Source: Caryophanales bacterium (lineage in GTDB: Bacteria > Bacillota_I > Bacilli_A > RFN20 > CAG-288). Taken from it: a stretch of DNA of 18,558 bases. The DNA is taken from the NCBI GenBank assembly GCA_021621525.1, contig JAJVUU010000035.1, forward strand, positions 1 to 18,558, in the 5' to 3' direction. Position 1 is the first letter of the stretch; every line of letters starts with the position of its first letter. The notes below the pieces were generated by a model. It did no database searches, had not been told where the DNA came from, and saw only the letters and a program-made list of their open reading frames with translations. A program made the translations under genes and the position numbers. Shown one piece after another: positions 7,575-15,955 of the stretch.

Positions 7575-10535
7575 ATGGAAACAAATCAGAATATCGATAA
7601 CAAACACAAAGAAATCCCCCTTCGTTCCTGGCTTTATGTCACCACGGGAATCATCCTGTGTGCCCTGGTCATCACCAGTGCCACAGGCAAGACTCTTGTC
7701 GGCAGCTTCTTTGCTTATATTTTTGGTTTTGCCTTTGGCATGTTCTATCCTTTTGTGCTGGCTTTCCTTTTTGCCTTTGGCATCAGACTCATCATCGCCA
7801 AGAAGGCTTTCCCCTTGAAAGGCTACTCCCTTGTCTGGGTCGGTGCCATCCTCACGCTCGTCTCCGCTCTTTCCTTTGCTTCCTATCCCATCTATACCAT
7901 CAAGGATGGCGGAGTGGACTTCACGTCTTTGAACTCCGTCTACTTTGACCGCATGTCTTCTTTTGCCAGAAGTCCGGCACAGATTGATTCCTTCGAATCC
8001 ATGAGCGGACTCGGAGGTGGATATCTCGGATTGTTTTTCATCACTCTTCTAGGCTCTGTGTGGGGATATATCGGTGATGCCATCTTCTTTTCACTGCTTT
8101 TGATTGTAGGATTGGCGCTTTTGACATCCCATCCGATTCGTCAAATCATCTCCTTTGTCAGAAAGGCGAGGGAACGAAAGGTGAAATACAATTCCCCCTA
8201 TCAGACAGGCAAGAACAGGGCCAATCGTCATCTTGAACGTCATTTTGTCAAAGAGGAACCCCAACCACAAGCAGAAGCCAATGTGCCGAAGAAACAAACT
8301 TATGTCCCATCCAAGAACGTCACTGCTCCTTTGGACGGTGGCTGGTCTGACGGGACTCAGGGAAGCTTCTATTCTTCTGATGGTTCGGCTTATAATCCGG
8401 AAAGCGAGGAGAATGTCTCTGATTCACAGCCAATCGACAGTGAATTCCATCAGGCAAAGCCAAAGCCGGATATCTCCCGTCCGCCTTATCAGGAGGAAGA
8501 AAGTGCCTTTAGACCTGCCGAAGCTGTTCCTTCCTTTGATGAGGTGAAGACGGAAGATGAACCTCAGAAGATGAATTCTCCTCTTCCCGAATCTCCGGCT
8601 GAAGTCCAAAAAGATGAATCTCTTCCTGAACCTGAAAAACCGGTTGCCGCTGAAAAGCCGGCCGAAGAAGAAAACGGTTTCTTCAAACCGACGGATTCTT
8701 ATGCTACGGAAACTTCAACTGCAGCAAATACGGATGTGGAAAATTCCTCTGATTCTTCCTTCACGTTCTCCATACCACCTTCCGAGGAGAAGAAGCCAGT
8801 CATGCCGACACCGGTTGAAAATCCTCTTGAAAAGGTTGCCGCTGCTCCTTTGAAAGCAAACAAGCCTGCTGAATACAAGGTAGTCGAACCAATTCAGGAA
8901 AAGAAAGAACCTACTCCACCGCTTCCTGAACCGGAAGTCGCCAAGGAAGAACCGAAATTGTTTACGGAGGAAGAACTTGAACAGCAGAAGGAACAGGAAT
9001 ATTTTGCTAAGAAGCAACAGAGACAGGCTGAAGCCCTTCTTGCCAAAAAGAGAGCCAAGGAAGAACGTATTTCTTCTTTGATGAAATATGTCTCAGACGT
9101 GGCAAGGGTCTATAGCTATAGCCTTCCCAGTGATTCCTTGTTGGAGGAGTTTGATGATTCTGCCAAGATGGAAAAGAATTCTCAGTCGGCCCAGGAAAAG
9201 GCCTCTGTCATCAATCGTGTCTTTGATGAATTCGGTGTCAAGGCTAAGGCGACCAGCTTCACCATCGGTGCATCCGTCACCAGATTCAACATCGAAACCG
9301 AACATGGAGAGAAGGCCGATAAGATCGCCAATCTCACCAGCGAGTTCCAAAGAGCACTCAACGGAGACATGTCCGTCAGAGTCGAGACCGTCGTCGAAGG
9401 ACGGTCTACTTCCGGCATCGAAGTCGGAAACATCGCTCCGATGGCTGTTTCCTTCAAGGATATGTTTGCGAGCATCGAGCAGGATACGAAGAATCTTCTT
9501 CTCCTTCCTATCGGAAAAGACATCTCTGGAAACATCGTCACATTCCCGCTCAACAAGATGCCTCACATGCTTGTTGCGGGTACGACGGGTTCCGGTAAGT
9601 CGGTCTTGATCCATTCCATGATTATGACCCTCATCATGAGGACCTATCCTTCTCAATGCAAATTGATGCTGATTGACCCGAAGCAAGTCGAGTTCGTCCG
9701 CTATCAGGACTGCTCCCATCTCTTCTGCCCGGTGATTTCCAAACCGGAAAGTGCAATTCTTGCATTGAAGAAGCTTTGCGATGAAATGGATAGAAGGTTC
9801 ACCGTCTTAAGCAAGTGCAGGGTTGCCAACCTTGAAGATTACAACGATATGAAGCGGGGACGCGAGGCACAGTTCGAGGATATGCCTTATATCGTATGTG
9901 TCATTGATGAGTTTGCCGATCTGATGCAGACGGGTGGCAACGAAGTCACCAAGTATGTCACCAGGATTGCTCAGAAGGCCAGAGCCTGCGGTATCCATCT
10001 CATCATTGCCACACAGCGTCCAAGCAAAGACAATGTTCCGATGATCATCAAGGCCAACGTTCCTTGCCGAATCGGTCTTAGCTGTTCTTCGCAGATCGAT
10101 TCCCGTGTCATTCTGGACGAAAACGGTGCGGAAACCCTTCTTGGAAGAGGAGACCTTCTCTTCAAGTGTCCGGGGAAAAAGTCTTTGATCCGTGCACAGT
10201 CTCCGTTCATATCCAACAAGGATATCGACACGGTTCTTGCCTATGTCAAGGAAAAGGCAGGAGACCCCAATTATGATCCGGAATTCCTGGATCTTGACGT
10301 TGAAAAACAGGAAGAACCGACCGAGACCGAAGGAGACCTGTATTCTGATATCCGTGACTTTGTCATCCATACCGGAATCACGTCCAAATCGAGTATCATG
10401 CGTTCTTTCCAGGTCTCCAGCATGAAGTGCGACCAGTTCCTGGCCAGGCTTCAGGCAGAAAGCATCATCACATTGGGTCCCGGTGGAAAATATGTTTTGG
10501 GACCGGCAGCACATCTAGAGGATTTTGAATCATGA
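7575..10535 (+). CDS. ftsK: DNA translocase FtsK/SpoIIIE
   Basis: A 986-residue membrane-anchored ATPase that pumps chromosomal DNA through the closing division septum. The N-terminus has about four membrane helices (residues ~18-36, 45-75, 85-105, 150-183). Residues ~195-460 are a low-complexity linker rich in Pro, Glu, Lys and Ser. A Lys/Glu/Gln-rich helical stretch (~465-500) leads into the motor. In the motor, Walker A is GTTGSGKS (669-676) and Walker B is VIDEFADL with Asp778-Glu779. The KARACGIHLIIATQRPSKDNV and SSQIDSRVILDENGAETLLGRGD blocks are also present. The final ~65 residues form the winged-helix gamma domain (ITSKSSIMRSFQVSSMKCDQ) that reads oriented chromosomal sequences. All translocase motifs are intact. 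The stop overlaps the next start as ATGA. The linker is much longer than in Bacillus SpoIIIE (~790 residues total). Whether the cell sporulates cannot be judged here. Confidence 0.95.
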   Translation: METNQNIDNKHKEIPLRSWLYVTTGIILCALVITSATGKTLVGSFFAYIFGFAFGMFYPFVLAFLFAFGIRLIIAKKAFPLKGYSLVWVGAILTLVSALSFASYPIYTIKDGGVDFTSLNSVYFDRMSSFARSPAQIDSFESMSGLGGGYLGLFFITLLGSVWGYIGDAIFFSLLLIVGLALLTSHPIRQIISFVRKARERKVKYNSPYQTGKNRANRHLERHFVKEEPQPQAEANVPKKQTYVPSKNVTAPLDGGWSDGTQGSFYSSDGSAYNPESEENVSDSQPIDSEFHQAKPKPDISRPPYQEEESAFRPAEAVPSFDEVKTEDEPQKMNSPLPESPAEVQKDESLPEPEKPVAAEKPAEEENGFFKPTDSYATETSTAANTDVENSSDSSFTFSIPPSEEKKPVMPTPVENPLEKVAAAPLKANKPAEYKVVEPIQEKKEPTPPLPEPEVAKEEPKLFTEEELEQQKEQEYFAKKQQRQAEALLAKKRAKEERISSLMKYVSDVARVYSYSLPSDSLLEEFDDSAKMEKNSQSAQEKASVINRVFDEFGVKAKATSFTIGASVTRFNIETEHGEKADKIANLTSEFQRALNGDMSVRVETVVEGRSTSGIEVGNIAPMAVSFKDMFASIEQDTKNLLLLPIGKDISGNIVTFPLNKMPHMLVAGTTGSGKSVLIHSMIMTLIMRTYPSQCKLMLIDPKQVEFVRYQDCSHLFCPVISKPESAILALKKLCDEMDRRFTVLSKCRVANLEDYNDMKRGREAQFEDMPYIVCVIDEFADLMQTGGNEVTKYVTRIAQKARACGIHLIIATQRPSKDNVPMIIKANVPCRIGLSCSSQIDSRVILDENGAETLLGRGDLLFKCPGKKSLIRAQSPFISNKDIDTVLAYVKEKAGDPNYDPEFLDLDVEKQEEPTETEGDLYSDIRDFVIHTGITSKSSIMRSFQVSSMKCDQFLARLQAESIITLGPGGKYVLGPAAHLEDFES

Positions 10536-11635
10536 ATTTTTACAACACGACGTTTGGAAGACGGATACTGATCCGTCGCTTCCTTCTTCCGAAGGAGACG
10601 GACAAAGAAGCCCTTTTGGTCTATGCGAGGCTTCTTCTCCAATTTCCGGATACCGGCAGCAAAAAGCCGATATCCTTCTTTGCAGGAGCTCAGCTTTCCT
10701 TTGAAACCTATTGCTTCAATGAAGGATATGTCTTGGAAGCCCGTCTTTGCCAGTGTCAGAGCAATGGCTTGAACTTCGTCTTTTCCAATCCCTATAAGGA
10801 AGGAGAGAAGGCTTTTGACAACGTCCTGGAAAAGGGATATGTCTATTCCGAGCTCCATCTTTCCCAGGCCAAGGAGAGACTTCTTCTTGAAAACCGCAAT
10901 GTGTCGGATTCCTCCCTTCTTTCTGGAAGCAGCCTTCTTCATCTTTATCATGCACCCATCCTGCTTGATGACAAGAAGATCATGGAAGTCAGGAAGGAAC
11001 AGCTCGATCAGATTCAAAAACTGCTTGCGTCCTGTCCGGTGAAGGAATTCATCTTCTTGGGAAATGAGAAGAAGAATCTTCCCTTTTCTTCCTATCCTGA
11101 AACAGGAAAGATGGTTCTTGACGGAAAAGAACTATCCGAACTTGAAAAGAAGGACTTCCAGGATGAGACTGTCTTCTTCCTTGTCTCCCATGAAGCTCTT
11201 GCTGATGATACGCAAAGAAAAGCTCTCAAGGCATCTTTGTATCTGCTCGAGAATCAAATCCGTACTTCCTTGAAGAACCGCTTCTTTGCCGATTATTCCT
11301 TTGATGATTTCTATCTTTCGAAGGATAGACATGTCCTTGCCCTAACGACTAAGAAAGGCAAGCTGTCTTCTCTTCTTCCGCATCTTTCCTTTGAGAAGGG
11401 CAAGCCTCTCTTCAAAGAAGAGACAGATGCCCAAGATGCCATCCATCAGCTTCAGATAGATGATATCCGGATGCATATGGATGTCGATTCCTTCCTTGAA
11501 GAAAAGAGGGAAAGTCTTGATCTTGGCTTAAAGGAAGGTAAGCTTCCGGAAGAAAAGGATATAAGAGAGATGCTTTCTTCCATGGCTTTGGAAGACGTCC
11601 GCATCACGTCGGACAAGGAGAATGAGAATGCTTAA
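10532..11635 (+). CDS. YmfF-like M16-family (non-catalytic) protein
   Basis: A 367-residue soluble protein with no signal peptide or membrane segment. Sequence pattern is weak, but the opening region (FLLPKETDKEALLVYARLLLQ, followed by FPDTGSKKPISFFAGAQLSFETY) parallels the start of Bacillus YmfF, where a run of helices precedes a G-A-L core strand. Position also fits: it lies between an FtsK/SpoIIIE gene and a YmfH-like gene, as in the Bacillus spoIIIE-ymfF-ymfH region. There is no HxxEH or HxxxEH zinc motif anywhere, so it should not be a peptidase by itself. It is shorter than the ~425 residues usual for YmfF, and the last ~50 residues are Glu/Lys-rich. Translation is coupled to ftsK by an ATGA overlap, with AGAGGA nine nt upstream of the ATG. 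The function of the pair is unknown. Confidence 0.6.
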   Translation: MNFYNTTFGRRILIRRFLLPKETDKEALLVYARLLLQFPDTGSKKPISFFAGAQLSFETYCFNEGYVLEARLCQCQSNGLNFVFSNPYKEGEKAFDNVLEKGYVYSELHLSQAKERLLLENRNVSDSSLLSGSSLLHLYHAPILLDDKKIMEVRKEQLDQIQKLLASCPVKEFIFLGNEKKNLPFSSYPETGKMVLDGKELSELEKKDFQDETVFFLVSHEALADDTQRKALKASLYLLENQIRTSLKNRFFADYSFDDFYLSKDRHVLALTTKKGKLSSLLPHLSFEKGKPLFKEETDAQDAIHQLQIDDIRMHMDVDSFLEEKRESLDLGLKEGKLPEEKDIREMLSSMALEDVRITSDKENENA

Positions 11636-12881
11636 ACATGATTTCGGACATATGGGATGCCCATATTATGAAGAAGAGCTTGATGACAAGACAAAATTAA
11701 TTTTTATTCCGCGAAAGTCAAAACTGAAATCGGCTTTGGTCTATGTCGGACAGGGTGGCTTCAATCATGCCAAGATGCTTTCCAACTCCAAGATTCCCTT
11801 TGGCTCTGCCTATTATCTGATGAACATGGTCGGAGATGATGCCTTCGTCAAGGAACTGAGAGATGATGCAACCTTGCTTCAGACGGACATGGACTATTCC
11901 TTTGTCCGCTATCAGCTGACCAGCATGAAGGATATCTTCCCGTCTTTGAAGAAGCTCCTTCTCAGGATGTCTGCTCCGACGTATGCGGAGAAGGATATCG
12001 AAGCCTTCAAGCAGAAGGAGGAAAAGCTGTCCTCCGACAGGGAAAAGAATCCGATTCTTCTTTCTCAGGAGAAATGTCTTTTCAATCTATATACGTCATC
12101 GCCTATCAGATATGGATATCTGCCTTCCTTGAAGGATGGCGTCAGAATCCATGAATCTGCCTTGAAAAAATATCAGGAGAACTATTATTCTTCTGAAAAT
12201 ATCACCATCTTTCTTTCCATGGACGCCTCCCCGGAGGACATCCTGGCCAAGGTCAAGGAGATGAAGGTCTCCTTCAAGCCTTCCGGATTGAAGGAAGAAC
12301 ATTTTGAATATGAAGAAGATTATGAGAAGGTTGGGAAGGAATATGAGGAAGTCAGCATGGACAGCCATCATTCCTATCTCACGTACGGCATCAAATTCCC
12401 TTCCAGAGCCGTCATCTATGATGCCTATGGCGAATTCCCCTTTGCCGCCTATGAAATTCTTTTACCTATCATCTGTAAGGAGAATGCCGGTTTTCTCTCC
12501 GGATTAGGCAATATCCGTGCCAACCTCCTGGAGAGCCGACTTGAAGAAGGTGGTGAAGATGCCTATATCCTTCTCACCTTCCAGAGTGAGGATGAAGTCA
12601 GTCTCATCAATTATCTTACCGACTATTTCAGCAAACTTGACAAGCAGGTCACGTCGGATGACTTCTATTCCATCCAGAAGGCAGGCTTCATGCATGCTGT
12701 TTCTGACCTTTCTCTTCCCTGTAAGGCTGTGGAACTGTTTTCCAAGGCCAGTGCCAACAACATGGCCTATACTGCTTTGATGGCAAGAGTCGACAAGATG
12801 TCCTTCAACACCTATCGTCATTTCCTATCCGAATTCAAGGCCTTCCGCAAGGCTGTCTGCTACGTAAAAAAAGGGAACTGA
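11628..12881 (+). CDS. YmfH-like M16-family protein lacking the zinc-binding motif
   Basis: A 417-residue soluble protein with the M16B peptidase layout: an N-terminal half with a GGFNHAKML strand turn, a C-terminal half with VSMDSHHSYLTYGIKFPS, and NIRANLLESRLEE near the usual GxxYxxLIDxxL region. In active M16 enzymes, G-x-A-H-F-L-E-H supplies two zinc-binding His and the catalytic Glu. Here the aligned segment is GSAYYLMN (59-66), so His62, Glu65 and His66 positions are Tyr, Met and Asn. The protein should therefore be catalytically dead. Two ATGs lie close together (11622 and 11628). AAGGAG is 1 nt before the first and 7 nt before the second, so I start at 11628, giving an 8-bp overlap (ATGCTTAA) with the preceding gene. 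It probably pairs with that gene's product as a heterodimer. Role unknown. Confidence 0.7.
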   Translation: MLKHDFGHMGCPYYEEELDDKTKLIFIPRKSKLKSALVYVGQGGFNHAKMLSNSKIPFGSAYYLMNMVGDDAFVKELRDDATLLQTDMDYSFVRYQLTSMKDIFPSLKKLLLRMSAPTYAEKDIEAFKQKEEKLSSDREKNPILLSQEKCLFNLYTSSPIRYGYLPSLKDGVRIHESALKKYQENYYSSENITIFLSMDASPEDILAKVKEMKVSFKPSGLKEEHFEYEEDYEKVGKEYEEVSMDSHHSYLTYGIKFPSRAVIYDAYGEFPFAAYEILLPIICKENAGFLSGLGNIRANLLESRLEEGGEDAYILLTFQSEDEVSLINYLTDYFSKLDKQVTSDDFYSIQKAGFMHAVSDLSLPCKAVELFSKASANNMAYTALMARVDKMSFNTYRHFLSEFKAFRKAVCYVKKGN

Positions 12882-12887
12882 CATTCT

Positions 12888-15059
12888 ATGAAAAACGATA
12901 AAATGTCTGCCTTTGCCAAGTCTCAGAGCGTCATCGAACTGAACCTTAGCAAGGATGTCTGCCCATTCCGCATGAAGAGATTCCGTCTTTATGTCGACCA
13001 CAAGCCAAGTGCAGTGATTGAACCTATCTCTAAGAACGAAACGGCTACGTTCATCACCTATACCTTCCTAAGCAATGATTTCATGTTCGTTCCCGGACAC
13101 TACTATGAGGTAGCTACGGGACAGAACTTCTTTGTTCCCATCGATATCTCCTTCTTGGCGACGACCAAGGAATTCGAAGAAAAATACCGATTCGACGGAC
13201 AGCTTGGTGCTATTTATGCCAAAGACAAAACCACTTTCCGTGTCTTCTCTCCTTTTTCCAATGAAGTCACCCTTCATGTGAGAAAGATGGGCAGTCAAGA
13301 CTGGGAAATCTATTCCATGAAGCATGACTTCGATAACGGTGTCTTCGAAGTGAGTGTTCCTGGCGACTATGACGGTGCCTCCTATCTTTATGAGAGGCTG
13401 ATGTTCGGACAGGCAAAGATTGTCGCTGATCCATATTCCTTCTCCCTTTCTTCCAACGGCCGATGGTCCTTTGTCATCGACCCGGCGAAGATTCGTTGCC
13501 TTCCGACCTATGAGGAATGCCTTCCGTCTTTTGAAGATAGGATGCAGGCCATCATCTATGAATGCGATGTCAGGGATATGACCTCTCTTAGCTCTCTTCC
13601 TGACAGAGGGACCTATGCGGCCTTGAGCAGACAGGGACTGAAGAACGAAGAAGGAAATCCTGTCGGATTGGATTATCTTGCCTCGCTTGGCGTCACCCAT
13701 ATCCAGCTTCTTCCGGTCCTCGACTTCCAGTCCATCGACGAGGATGACCCTTTCAGCATGTACAACTGGGGATATGACCCGGTCAGTTATTTTGCCCCGG
13801 AAGGATCTTATTGCAGCGATCCGAATGATCCTTATGCCAGGGTCAAGGAACTTAAGACCCTGGTCTCTTCCTTGCATAGGAAGGGGATGAGAGTCGTCTT
13901 TGATGTCGTCTACAACCATGTCTTTTCCAATCTTTACAACCCGTTGAACATCCTCTGCCCGAATTATTTCTATAGAATCGATGCTGACGGAAGACTTTCC
14001 AACGGAACCGGATGCGGAAATGACCTCGAAAGCCGCAATCATATGACAAGGAAGCTCATCGTGGATTCCTTGCTGCACTGCCTGGACTTCTATGACGTCG
14101 ATGGCTTCCGTTTCGACCTGATGGGCATCCTGGATATCACTACCATCCGTCAGGGATACAAGGAACTTAGCAAAATCAAGTCCAACATCCTCTATTATGG
14201 CGAAGGCTGGGATCTCTGGACGGCTCTTCCGTCGGACAAGAAGGCAAGCTATGTCAATGCTTTCCAGATGCCGTTTGCCTCCTTTTTCAACGATCGCTTC
14301 AGGGATGTCACAAAAGGAAAGTCGAGCGAGAGCGAAGCACATGTGAAAGGCTATCTTTTGGGAGATACGGATTACAGGGACGGCTTCAAGCATGTCCTGC
14401 TTGGTTCTTGCGTGCCTCTTGCCTTCGGACCGATGTTTGCAAGTCCGAGCCAGTCCGTCAATTATGTCGAGTGCCATGACAACCATACTCTCTATGACAA
14501 AATCACCATCGCCTGTGAGGATGAGGACGAGAAACAGAAGGTAAAGAGAGTCAAGCTGAATCTCTTTGCCACCCTTCTTGCCGCAGGAATCCCCTTCTTC
14601 CATCAGGGAGAGGAAATCTGTGGCACCAAGGGAGGCATCGGCAATTCCTATAATGCTCCCGACAAGATCAATGGCTTCGACTACGGACTTCTTGAAAAAA
14701 ACAAAGAACTCTATCGCTTCTTCCGGGAAGCAATCGCATTCAAGAAGGAACACCTCTATTTCACTTCCAAGGAATTCGACAAGATGATGCAGTCTGAAAA
14801 GATCACCTTTGAGAACCTGGAACATGGTGCCTTGAAAATCAATTATGAAATGAAGGATGAAACGCTCTTTGTCATCCTCAATCCGAGCAGGGAGACCATC
14901 ATGTATGATTTCCCGAACTATGTCAATCTCATCTTCAACGAAACAGGAAAGATATCCAAGGATGACGATTTTTTCATCCATATGGCTATCGTCAATGCGC
15001 TCTCTATTTCTGTCTTCTGTCAGAAGGATGCCGAAAGGAAAGAAGGTAAACAATCATGA
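12888..15059 (+). CDS. pulA: Type I pullulanase (GH13 debranching enzyme), cytoplasmic
   Basis: A 723-residue glycoside hydrolase that cleaves alpha-1,6 branch points in pullulan-like maltodextrins or glycogen. An N-terminal ~90-residue domain precedes a CBM48-like beta module (~105-195, including YAKDKTTFRVFSPFSNEVTL) and the GH13 barrel. The pullulanase signature YNWGYDP is at ~289-295. GH13 region I is DVVYNHV, region II is VDGFRFDL with nucleophile Asp410, region III is YYGEGWDL with acid/base Glu439, and region IV is VECHDNH with Asp531. All catalytic residues are present. There is no signal peptide or anchor, so it acts inside the cell, presumably on imported dextrins or stored glycogen. 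The start is 6 bp after the YmfH-like stop without a good ribosome site nearby. It overlaps plsC as ATGA. It is unusual that this gene shares an operon with ftsK and not with other sugar genes. Confidence 0.93.
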   Translation: MKNDKMSAFAKSQSVIELNLSKDVCPFRMKRFRLYVDHKPSAVIEPISKNETATFITYTFLSNDFMFVPGHYYEVATGQNFFVPIDISFLATTKEFEEKYRFDGQLGAIYAKDKTTFRVFSPFSNEVTLHVRKMGSQDWEIYSMKHDFDNGVFEVSVPGDYDGASYLYERLMFGQAKIVADPYSFSLSSNGRWSFVIDPAKIRCLPTYEECLPSFEDRMQAIIYECDVRDMTSLSSLPDRGTYAALSRQGLKNEEGNPVGLDYLASLGVTHIQLLPVLDFQSIDEDDPFSMYNWGYDPVSYFAPEGSYCSDPNDPYARVKELKTLVSSLHRKGMRVVFDVVYNHVFSNLYNPLNILCPNYFYRIDADGRLSNGTGCGNDLESRNHMTRKLIVDSLLHCLDFYDVDGFRFDLMGILDITTIRQGYKELSKIKSNILYYGEGWDLWTALPSDKKASYVNAFQMPFASFFNDRFRDVTKGKSSESEAHVKGYLLGDTDYRDGFKHVLLGSCVPLAFGPMFASPSQSVNYVECHDNHTLYDKITIACEDEDEKQKVKRVKLNLFATLLAAGIPFFHQGEEICGTKGGIGNSYNAPDKINGFDYGLLEKNKELYRFFREAIAFKKEHLYFTSKEFDKMMQSEKITFENLEHGALKINYEMKDETLFVILNPSRETIMYDFPNYVNLIFNETGKISKDDDFFIHMAIVNALSISVFCQKDAERKEGKQS

Positions 15060-15874
15060 TCAAATGGCTTCGTCTTGGTCTTACCGGTGGACCGAGTCTC
15101 ATATTGGGTTCGCACCACTGCAAGAAGTTCAACAGGAACAAGGATAAGTATCCGATTGCCCAGAGATGCAGTTACGCCAGCAATCTCGCAAGGAAGATAT
15201 GTCGGAAGTGCTTCCGGGCAGAATTCATCATCCAGGGAGAGGAGAACCTGAAGAGTGTCCCAGGACAGATCCTGATGGTCTCCAACCATGTTTCCGTTGC
15301 CGATCCGATTCTTTTCCTGGGATTTGCCGATCGTCCGATCTCCTTCCTTGGAAAAAATCAGATCCTCAAGATGCCCTTCATCGGAAACATCCTGTCCTCC
15401 ATCGATGGTTCCTTCATCGACAGGGAAGATCTGAGAAGCGAAATCAAGGTCTTCCATGAGATTCAGAAGCTTCTCACCAGGGAGAAGGATCTCTCCTACG
15501 TCGTCTTCCCGGAAGGGACCCGTTCCAAGGGACCTGATTTTCCGATGGCTGACTTCAAGGGAGGCACCTTCAAGATTGCAACCAGGCTCAACCTGCCCAT
15601 CCTTCCTGTTGCCACATGGCTCAACGAAAGGACCCTGGACCAGCATTATCACTATAAGAAGTATCCGATTCAGGTCACTTTCTGCAAACCGATCCTTCCC
15701 GAGGAATATGATAAGATGACCACGGGTCAGATTGCCAAGATTGCCGAGGACAGGATCAAGGAAGCTCTGCAGTCTTTGAAGGAGAAGGATCTCTCCTATG
15801 TCATGAAGCTGAACGGCTATTCCGAAAAGAAGGCAAGGAAGGTTCAGTATTCCAAGAATACCAAGACGATATGA
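15056..15874 (+). CDS. plsC: 1-acyl-sn-glycerol-3-phosphate acyltransferase (PlsC family)
   Basis: A 272-residue acyltransferase of the PlsC/LPLAT family, which adds the second fatty acid to lysophosphatidate on the inner membrane face. Block I is NHVSVADP with catalytic His78 and Asp83 (H-x4-D). Block II resembles GSFIDRED (118-125), block III is FPEGTRS (151-157), and block IV is PILPVATW (181-188). The first ~60 residues are basic with four Cys (C22, C38, C49, C52) and only a weak hydrophobic stretch, so membrane attachment is likely peripheral. The C-terminal ~50 residues are Lys-rich. It is coupled to pulA by an ATGA overlap with GAAGG nine nt upstream, and is the last gene of the ftsK operon, since an intrinsic terminator follows. 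The family call is firm; acceptor specificity is inferred. Confidence 0.88.
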   Translation: MIKWLRLGLTGGPSLILGSHHCKKFNRNKDKYPIAQRCSYASNLARKICRKCFRAEFIIQGEENLKSVPGQILMVSNHVSVADPILFLGFADRPISFLGKNQILKMPFIGNILSSIDGSFIDREDLRSEIKVFHEIQKLLTREKDLSYVVFPEGTRSKGPDFPMADFKGGTFKIATRLNLPILPVATWLNERTLDQHYHYKKYPIQVTFCKPILPEEYDKMTTGQIAKIAEDRIKEALQSLKEKDLSYVMKLNGYSEKKARKVQYSKNTKTI

Positions 15875-15879
15875 GATAC

Positions 15880-15918
15880 AAGGCTGTTTGGAACGGATTT
15901 GTTCCGACAGCTTTTTTT
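15880..15918 (+). terminator. Intrinsic terminator of the ftsK-plsC operon
   Basis: GGCTGTTTGGAAC (15882-15894) pairs with GTTCCGACAGC (15901-15911), giving a GCTGT/ACAGC and GGAAC/GTTCC stem with one G-T pair and a bulged T, around a 6-nt loop. Seven T residues follow directly. It starts only a few nt after the plsC stop. Confidence 0.85.
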
Positions 15919-15924
15919 CCTATC

Positions 15925-15947
15925 GAAAAAGAGCCCCTGAGGGCTCT
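15925..15947 (-). terminator. Intrinsic terminator of the acyltransferase/ligase operon
   Basis: A perfect 7-bp stem, AGAGCCC (15930-15936) and GGGCTCT (15941-15947), encloses a 4-nt loop. On the minus strand the second arm is followed by a five-T run (15930-15926). It ends transcription coming from 17554 toward 15956, and lies just 7 bp beyond the end of the plus-strand terminator, so the two convergent operons are insulated from each other. Confidence 0.85.
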
Positions 15948-15955
15948 CCTTTGAA

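Noticed and set aside
9093..9719. Minus-strand open frame opposite the ftsK motor region
   Set aside because: It is antisense to the conserved ATPase motor; the product is low in hydrophobic core pattern and has no start signals.
13068..15053. Long minus-strand open frame opposite pulA
   Set aside because: It is in exact codon register with pulA, which has all GH13 catalytic motifs. The antisense product has no recognisable domain, no ribosome site and no promoter; codon bias explains the open frame.
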